Part shown: one piece after another, positions 57,542 through 64,000 of the stretch
How the letters are laid out: each line of letters opens with the position of its first letter
How positions within the stretch are numbered: the first letter of the stretch is position 1
Source: Lepus europaeus
Lineage: Eukaryota > Chordata > Mammalia > Lagomorpha > Leporidae
Length of the DNA stretch: 64,000 bases
Assembly: GCF_033115175.1 (NCBI RefSeq)
Contig: NC_084832.1
Location: forward strand, 8,359,342-8,423,341
Direction: 5' to 3'
Program-made: the position numbers and the translations under genes
The notes under the pieces: model-generated
Seen by the model: only the letters and a program-made list of their open reading frames with translations
Told to the model about the DNA's origin: nothing
The model's database searches: none

Positions 57542-59390
57542 TAAACTACATGTTGCAGTAGGTTGTTTAGATTGAAGTGCATGAAGAAAATCCAACTTCA
57601 CACAGGCACATAGTTGGAAACATAGGGGCGAGGTTAACATTTTAGTGGTCGTTTCCTAATAAGTGAGAATATTTCCCTTTAAGAATATGTCCAAACTTGA
57701 CAAATGATAATGCTTCAATAGGCACTGGAATATGGAGTCCAAACACATATTACTATATTTTTGGACTATGCTACTTTTCAGTTCATTTGCCTCTCTTTCT
57801 CTTGGAATGGGTCATTTATTCATGCCCAATGCTGTTACTTGATGCACAGATAATCTGAAAAGGTTTAGGTCATGGTGGCATGCTGGTCTTTCAAATATTG
57901 GCACCTTTCATTCTACAGTATGAAGCATTGGATTAATTTACTTCATCACCAATCATATTGAGAATGTGTCGAATAAATAGGTGGTGGTTGATACAAGTTC
58001 TCCAAATTCCTAATTTTCACTTTAAAGCTTACATTTTATCATCTGTAATAAATATCATCAAATGTGTTATTAAATGTCGGGTTCACTATGTTTACTATTG
58101 AAAAAGCATCTATAAATTATCTCTGAATAAACATAGTTTTTCTGTCAGTCTTCCCTTCAGGTAAGAATGACTCTACATAGAAAAAAGGAATTTGCAGCTC
58201 CAAATTATGAAGCCAGGGAACAAGCACCACACAGCAATGGCTCTTCGTGAGTTCCGATTCCTTCAAGGAGAATATTAAAATAGTTTTGACAGAGCATTAA
58301 GATTTAATAACTTTAATTATTTCTATACGTGATCCAAGACATTCCTAATTTTTTCTCTGATGAGTTCTGACCATGAAGGATCCAGTAACTCTAAGCAAGG
58401 AGCCAGTCCCATGATTATTTCCTAAGACACCAGAAGTGTTACACATGCTGCCTTTACATCCACCATCAACACACCTTCAACACCATGAAACAGACATGTG
58501 CATGCCAAAGTTATTATGATGATAATTACAAATGTATCTAGGGAGCGCTGAGAGTCTGTAAACAATATCCTAAAATATGCTGTTTTAGAAACTGAAGTGA
58601 AGGTTGGACCTCTCCTTTCCTTCATTTCTACTCCAGTATTCCTGTTTTATACTATTATCTTCTTAGCTTTATCCTCTTCTGTAGGTACAAGCATGTACTG
58701 CCATTGAATATTCAGAGTGTAATGAAAAGTTCAAGAAATCACTCATTTTCTTATTGTAGAGCATTTTTGAAAATCCCTCGTGACTTCAGCTAGTTAGTAC
58801 TCTACATTCATGGGATAGCTTTGAGTGCATCTTGCCTCTGCTTTAGACTGCCATTTTCTAAAACTCGTTTGCTTTTGGTTGAACTAAAAAGCATTAGTTA
58901 AATCTGTGACTTGTTTTTTTCTGTGCGTAATAATCTGTTGAAACACAATTATCAGGCAAAATATCAATTAACAAGTCTAAGATAGATCTCATGATTTTCA
59001 CCTGTGAGGACTTGACACCAAGTTGGTGTGATCTTTACTGTAAACCCATGAAATTGGCATAGAATTAATTATATCTATTAGCTGGATTTGAATGTTGTAA
59101 CATTCCTACATATTTAGAAAATTGCATGGCATACAATAATAAAACAAATAGAAGCTGCATCAAATTAGATACGGAAAAGATAATATGAATCAAAATGCAA
59201 ACCCTCATACTATTTTTGGATTCCCTTTAACTTGATATAACCTGAATATTTGCACATTTCATCACAACTTAAAAAATAAAAAAAGGTTCTTAGGAATTGT
59301 ATTTATCTCAGAAGTAATGTACTTTAGAATAATTTACTTGTAATAAATATAATTTGCATTTACATGGGAAGCTTATTCATCACCAAATAT
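57542..59390. other. Unassigned AT-rich DNA, 1.8 kb
   Basis: No repeat, RNA or coding sequence recognised. Confidence 0.5.
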
Positions 59391-59475
59391 GAGAATGCTT
59401 CAAAAAGTTCATATGAAATGGGATTAAAAGATAAATTTACGTTGGTTCAAAACCTTTTGAAATCTGCACTTACCT
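59391..59475. mobile_element. MITE-like fragment related to 43800-43918
   Basis: gcttcaaaaagttcatatgaaatgggattaaaag, then ccttttgaaatctgcac, parallels the left part of the 43800 element. No right end was seen. Confidence 0.4.
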
Positions 59476-59493
59476 TCCTTTTTACAGTTCTTC

Positions 59494-59673
59494 CACAGGT
59501 ACAGGGGCCCAAGCACCTGGGCCATCCTCCACTGCACTCCTGGGCCACAGAAGAGAGCTGGACTGGAAGAGGAGCAACCAGGACAGAATCTGTTGTCTCT
59601 ATCGACCAGGACTAGAACCTGGTGTGCCGGTGCCGCAGGAGGAGGATTAGCCTATAGAGCTGCGGTGCTGGCC
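59494..59673 (-). mobile_element. C-type SINE, antisense, 3' half missing
   Basis: Only the head-side half is present, from caggtacaggggcccaagcacc to gagctgcggtgctggcc. This is the pattern expected from loss of the tail side or a later deletion. Confidence 0.88.
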
Positions 59674-61218
59674 TCAAAATTTATATTTCTAAGAATTTTT
59701 GAAGATTCTTATATATTCAGATGTCATTCTTTATACCACAATAAATTTAACTTTATTGCCACTTTCCACAGTTTTTGAGGTTCCTGAATGAATGAATGGG
59801 TTTTCTGTTAAAACAAGTTTATAATCTCCAATATATCATATGCAAGGATGGTATGATATTATCTTGATATGTATTTAATTGATTTTTCTTCCTTTTACAT
59901 GTTTTTCACGCAATACCATTCTTTCAAAATTAAAACAATAATGACAGGTCCGAATCTAATGCAGATTAGGAGGAATCTGATAAGAGAGAAGGGACAGCTT
60001 AGGGACGTCCAGCTTTTCTAGGGAAGCTCCTTGTTAAATATGCCGCCAAACTGGGGAAACAGATGAAGGACTCAAGCCTGATCGCAACACTGGGAGACTT
60101 TCATGGGCTTAGCCTTGTGCAGATAAGGGAGCAAGTCCCCCACAAGGTACCCATGGCAGATGGTTCTTTCCACAGAAGACTGCAACACTTACTCTCACTC
60201 CACTTGAAATTGTACTGTGTGACAGTCCTGCCGGGACGACATGTCATCTGCGTTTGTGAATCTGAGGGACCTGTGAGTAGTAGAAATGGTGTTCTGTGAT
60301 TTCAAATGTAATTGTAAAATGCAAAAGACCTCTACCTGTTTTCTTGGGGAATCTTTTTTATTAGAATTGAACTACTCACGTTATAAGGAAGCTCAGCTCT
60401 CCAAGGAGACTACATGAAGGTGCCGGGCCCACTGGGTGATCTGAGATTGCCACTGAGATCCGGCATTGCCTCGAACATCTGAGAAAGACTGAAACCCTTG
60501 TATTTCAGAGCACAGCCTTCTCTTTCACTCTGTGTGTCCTGATGCCTTGTCACCACAATCCATGTGAATAGAAACATGATTGCTGGTTTTTCTCGCCAAA
60601 GTTGGAATACTTTTAGAGAATAGATAACAGGGAAAGTACGGTGGGAAGTGAAGTAGAACTGAGAGGTCCACGTAGGACAAGAAGCTGCTTTGGGGGGAGA
60701 TTCGACAAGTGCCTAAGTGTCTGGAGCTTATGCCGACAAGACATGGCCAGGACCAGGTACCTTGAGAGGTGTTCTGGGGCAACGCTATTTAAAGAGACAT
60801 CTTTACAGGTGCTGGCCAGGGCAGAAGATGAAAACGATACAGATATATTTCCTTGAGTGCCATGGCAACACCATTGATTTCTTGGACTACAGAGAAGCCA
60901 GGGGAAAATGGAAGGGAAATATGAAATTTCCACCTTCAAATATCTATATTAAATCATATATTGGAGCAGGGTAAATTAGTTTTCCTTTGCCACTTAAAGA
61001 TTATTTTATATTTAGTCATAATAAAATAAAGTCTTATTTTACTTATCTTGAATTCTAACTTTATAAAATGCTCAAAGTATTGACTAGCTACATAAATATA
61101 AAAATAATATACACATATATAACAATATATACAATATATACACATATTTATAATATATATTAAAATATGCTTGTTGAAATGGATATTTCTCTGATATATG
61201 TTATCACTTGCCCCTTTT
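59674..61218. other. Unassigned DNA, partly less AT-rich
   Basis: 59950-60950 is richer in GC than its surroundings and free of recognised repeats. Short frames exist (60063-60299, 60641-60856) without known motifs. 61085-61170 is a degenerate TA-rich run. Confidence 0.4.
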
Positions 61219-61575
61219 CTTTTTTTCTTTTTTTTTTAAATTTTTTTGACAGGCAGAGTGGACAGTGAGAGAGAGAGACAGAGAGAAAGGTCTTCCTTTG
61301 CTGTTGGTTCACCCTCCAATGGCCGCTGCGGCCTGCACGCTGCAGCCAGCGCACTGCGCTGATCCGAAGGCAGGAGCCAGGTGCTTCTCCTGGTCTCCCA
61401 TGCGGGTGCAGGGCCCAAGGACTTGGGCCATCCTCCACTGCACTCCTGGGCCACAGCAGAGAGCTGCCTGGAAGAGGGGCAACCGGGACAGAATCCGGCG
61501 CCCCGACCGGGACTAGAACCCAGTGTGCCGGCGCCGCAAGGCGGAGGATTAGCCTATTGAGCCACGGCGCCGGCC
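61219..61575 (-). mobile_element. C-type SINE, young type, antisense, CpG-rich
   Basis: T-rich tail, gacaggcagagtggacag, GA run, and head end gagccacggcgccggcc. Flanks acttgccccttttc on both sides. Confidence 0.95.
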
Positions 61576-61662
61576 TTACTTGCCCCTTTTCAAACTGCTA
61601 AAATTTAATTAGCCAATAATTTTTAGTTTGACAAATTGAGATTAACATTTCATGACTTTGGT

Positions 61663-61955
61663 GTAGGCATTTAGCCCCGCGGTTAAGATGTCCATGTGCT
61701 GTCTCAGAGGTTTTGGATTCGATAGCCAGCTCAAACTCCAGGCTTGCACTTCCTGCTATTGGAGGCCCTGGGAACCAGCAGTGATAGCCTAAGCAATTGG
61801 GTCCACCCACCCATGTGGGAAACATGATTTGATTTGCCACTGGCCCACCTCCAGCTATGTAGGCATTTGGAGAATAAATCAGAAAATGGAAGCTCTGTCT
61901 GTCTGTCCCTTGCTTTCCCTTTGTGCCTCTCCAATAAATGAACCAATAAAACTTC
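61663..61955 (+). mobile_element. Old C-type SINE variant
   Basis: Head gtaggcatttagccccgcggttaagatgtcc, B-box-like ggattcgatagcc, and tail ctccaataaatgaaccaataaaac. It is the clearest copy of the variant also at 24967, 45268 and 56700. Confidence 0.82.
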
Positions 61956-61984
61956 ATATATTCAGTAGAGTTAATTTGAACAAA

Positions 61985-62090
61985 AATTAAAAGTTCTTCT
62001 TTCTCATTTTATTCTATTAATTGTGGTAAAATACATATAACATTAAATTTAACATCTTAACTTTTTAAAATATTTTATTCATTTTTAAAA
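61985..62090 (-). mobile_element. L1M fragment, antisense
   Basis: attgtggtaaaatacatataacattaaatttaacatcttaac is a very common antisense L1M 3' word. It is cut by the SINE at 62103. Confidence 0.6.
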
Positions 62091-62102
62091 TAGTAACCTC
62101 TG

Positions 62103-62432
62103 GGGGCCGGCACCGTGGCTCACTTGGTTAATCCTCCGCCTGCGGCGCCGGCATCTCATATGGGTGCCGGGTTCTATTCCCGGTTGCTCCTCTTCCAGTC
62201 CAGCTCTCTGCTGTGGCCCGGAAGGGCAGTAGAGGATGGCCCAGGTGCTTGGGCCCCTGTACCTGCATGGGAGACCAGGAGGAAGCACCTGGCTCCTGGC
62301 TTCAGATCGGTGTAGCTCTGTCCATAGCAGCCATTTGGGGAGTGAACAATGGAAGGAAGACCTTTCTCTCTGTCTCTCTCCCTCTCTCACTCTCTAACTC
62401 TGCCTGTCAAATAAATAAAATAATTTAAAAAA
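62103..62432 (+). mobile_element. C-type SINE, young type
   Basis: Head gggggccggcaccgtggctcacttgg and tail ctgtcaaataaataaaataattt. Perfect repeat aaaatagtaacctctg on both sides. Confidence 0.95.
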
Positions 62433-63365
62433 ATAGTAACCTCTGAATTACTATGCAGCTGGAATCTGGTATGATGTATTAGAACCCAGGCACTCTAATA
62501 GGGGATTGCAGGTATCTCAAAATTACACCAAGCACTTGGACATCACAATCATTTGACTATCAGTTTATAATTCCTGCTTTTGTTTTCACTCATCCTTCTT
62601 ATTAGAGGATCTACTATAACCTTTAGATGGGTTCTTATTTTACTTTTTTCATTAATGACATGTTCTAAATTTCTGTTGGAGATTAATAGATCCTTACTCA
62701 TATAGTCAGACTCTTCCACTGAACAATTGAGATGCATTTGCAGTCCCAACCCAAAATGCAGTACACAGGCCTGAATGAGAGTTTAATATAGCAATATGTC
62801 CTAAGAAGCTCAATACATTTGATACAATCAGATAATAAAGTATTATCATGCCACTGTCCAGATCATAACTGATAAACTGTCATTACTATAAAATTAAAAT
62901 GCTATTTTAATAAATCCAATTTGGAATTAAATTCTAACTATTTGACATTGATTTAATTCATCACATGATCATAGAATAATTATGTTCAGTTGAGGATAAC
63001 TATATGAATGTACTAGTTACTCACTGATTTTAGACAACACTGTGAAGATTCCTTCTGCGCTCCTGTGTATCCCGAAAGATGGCTGCATGTGTTCCCATCT
63101 TCCTATTTATAATTCTTAGTTTCCCAACCCTGATTCCTTTTCCCATCAGTGCTGCATCCTGATTCCCATTCTGAGATACTGGGCTTTCATCCTATGGCAT
63201 TAATTATCATACAATTGGATTGGCACTAATTAGGGGAAAAATATCCATATGGAGGTTTGACACGTTACAGTGCCTGATGCCATTAACTATATATGGAACT
63301 ATTAGGGGAAGCATACATATTGTGGCATCACTTCATAAAAAGTATTCTGATGGTTAAGTATTTTC
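62433..63365. other. Unassigned AT-rich DNA
   Basis: Nothing recognised. Confidence 0.5.
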
Positions 63366-63412
63366 TTTTTTTTTAATAAGATTTTATTTATTTGCTTGAG
63401 AGGTAGAGTTAC

Positions 63413-63469
<57 letters not shown>

Positions 63470-63708
63470 TCTTCCATCCACTGGTTCATTCCCCAAATGG
63501 CCGCAACGGCTGGAGCTGGGCCAATCCAAAGTCAGGAGCCTCTTCTAGTATTCCATATGGGTAGAAGATGGGCCATCATCTACTGCTTTCTCAGGCCATA
63601 GCAGAGAGCTGGATCAGAAGTGGAGCAGCTGGGACAAGAACCTGCACCCACATGCGATGCCGTTGCAGCAGACGGAGGATTAACCTGCTGTGCCACAGCA
63701 CTGGCCCC
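63366..63708 (-). mobile_element. C-type SINE, older type, antisense
   Basis: Starts tttttttttaataagattttatttatttgc. GA run 63418-63465; head end gctgtgccacagcactggccccg. The repeat gatggttaagtattttt-like word stands on both sides (63350 and 63709). Confidence 0.94.
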
Positions 63709-64000
63709 GATGGTTAAGTATTTTTATAAAAACAAAAATAGATAATCAAAATCAGGGATAACTTCTTTATTTTGTTATAAATGCAATATTGTGTTGTTCT
63801 AAGAAAGAAGAGATTATTTTGTAGTTTAGTTTTCATTACAAAATCAAAAAGAGTTTTCAAGCAACATAAGGGCCCTGATCACACTTTGGTTCATTCTAAT
63901 TGCGTTCAGAGAGAAGTAAACATGTTTGCACATTTCTAATAATTTTTTTCTTAATGCTTATCTTGGAACATGTGTCTCCATGGCAATCTAGGTGTGTTCA
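63709..64000. other. Unassigned AT-rich DNA at the right edge
   Basis: Nothing recognised. Confidence 0.5.

Overview
This is a window of mammalian, almost certainly leporid (rabbit or hare), non-genic DNA. The clearest sign is about fifty copies of the leporid C-type SINE (CSINE). These are tRNA-derived, with a head like ggccggcgccgtggctca, a B box like ggttctagtcc, a CT-rich 3' part and an A or AAATA tail. Three stretches also match the 3' UTR of rabbit-lineage L1 (1-548 antisense, 41875-42527 and 57107-57541 sense). I found no intact protein-coding gene, tRNA gene, CRISPR array or bacterial-type operon. Nearly all of the longer open frames are readings through SINEs, which are GC-rich and stop-poor; I left those out.

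Layout. 1-9.9 kb: end of an antisense L1, then SINEs in both orientations over older L1M-like antisense sequence (6.17-6.69 kb, perhaps 7.1-8.1 kb). 9.97-13.4 kb: an L1 with a GC-rich 5' UTR, ORF1 pieces and the ORF2 endonuclease start, split by three SINEs. 13.4-23.4 kb: mostly AT-rich unassigned DNA with scattered SINEs, a possible CR1/L3-like relic at 15.66-15.96 kb and a (CTTT)n microsatellite at 21.3 kb. 23.4-27.4 kb: a SINE nested in a SINE, then an old L1M 3' end holding an antisense solo LTR and two young SINEs.

28.7-35.0 kb is the most layered part. An ancient MaLR-like LTR was split by a class I (gammaretrovirus-like) endogenous retrovirus at 28962-34799. The provirus has LTRs at both ends, a tRNA-Pro-like primer site, decayed gag and pol, and the env tail. 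Its 5' LTR was hit by a second LTR family (29158-29561), and its pol region by a SINE (33541-33868). 35.3-37.5 kb is an intronless PUM3 retropseudogene with one reading frame of more than 420 codons still open.

37.5-64 kb: AT-rich DNA with further SINEs and two L1 3' ends, one with an internal tandem duplication. It also has a 40-nt 5S rRNA fragment between near-identical 16-bp direct repeats (43.6 kb), a 119-bp TA-flanked inverted-repeat element (43.8 kb) and a Tigger-like DNA transposon end (54.2 kb).

The parts do not form a pathway. The window records successive waves of L1-driven retroposition (SINEs, PUM3 and probably the 5S fragment), two endogenous retrovirus families and old DNA transposons. 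I saw no convincing new biological system. The 5S insertion and the CCAAT-repeat LTR family are the most unusual items. Family names come from recognised sequence, not a database search; ages and divergences are not measured.
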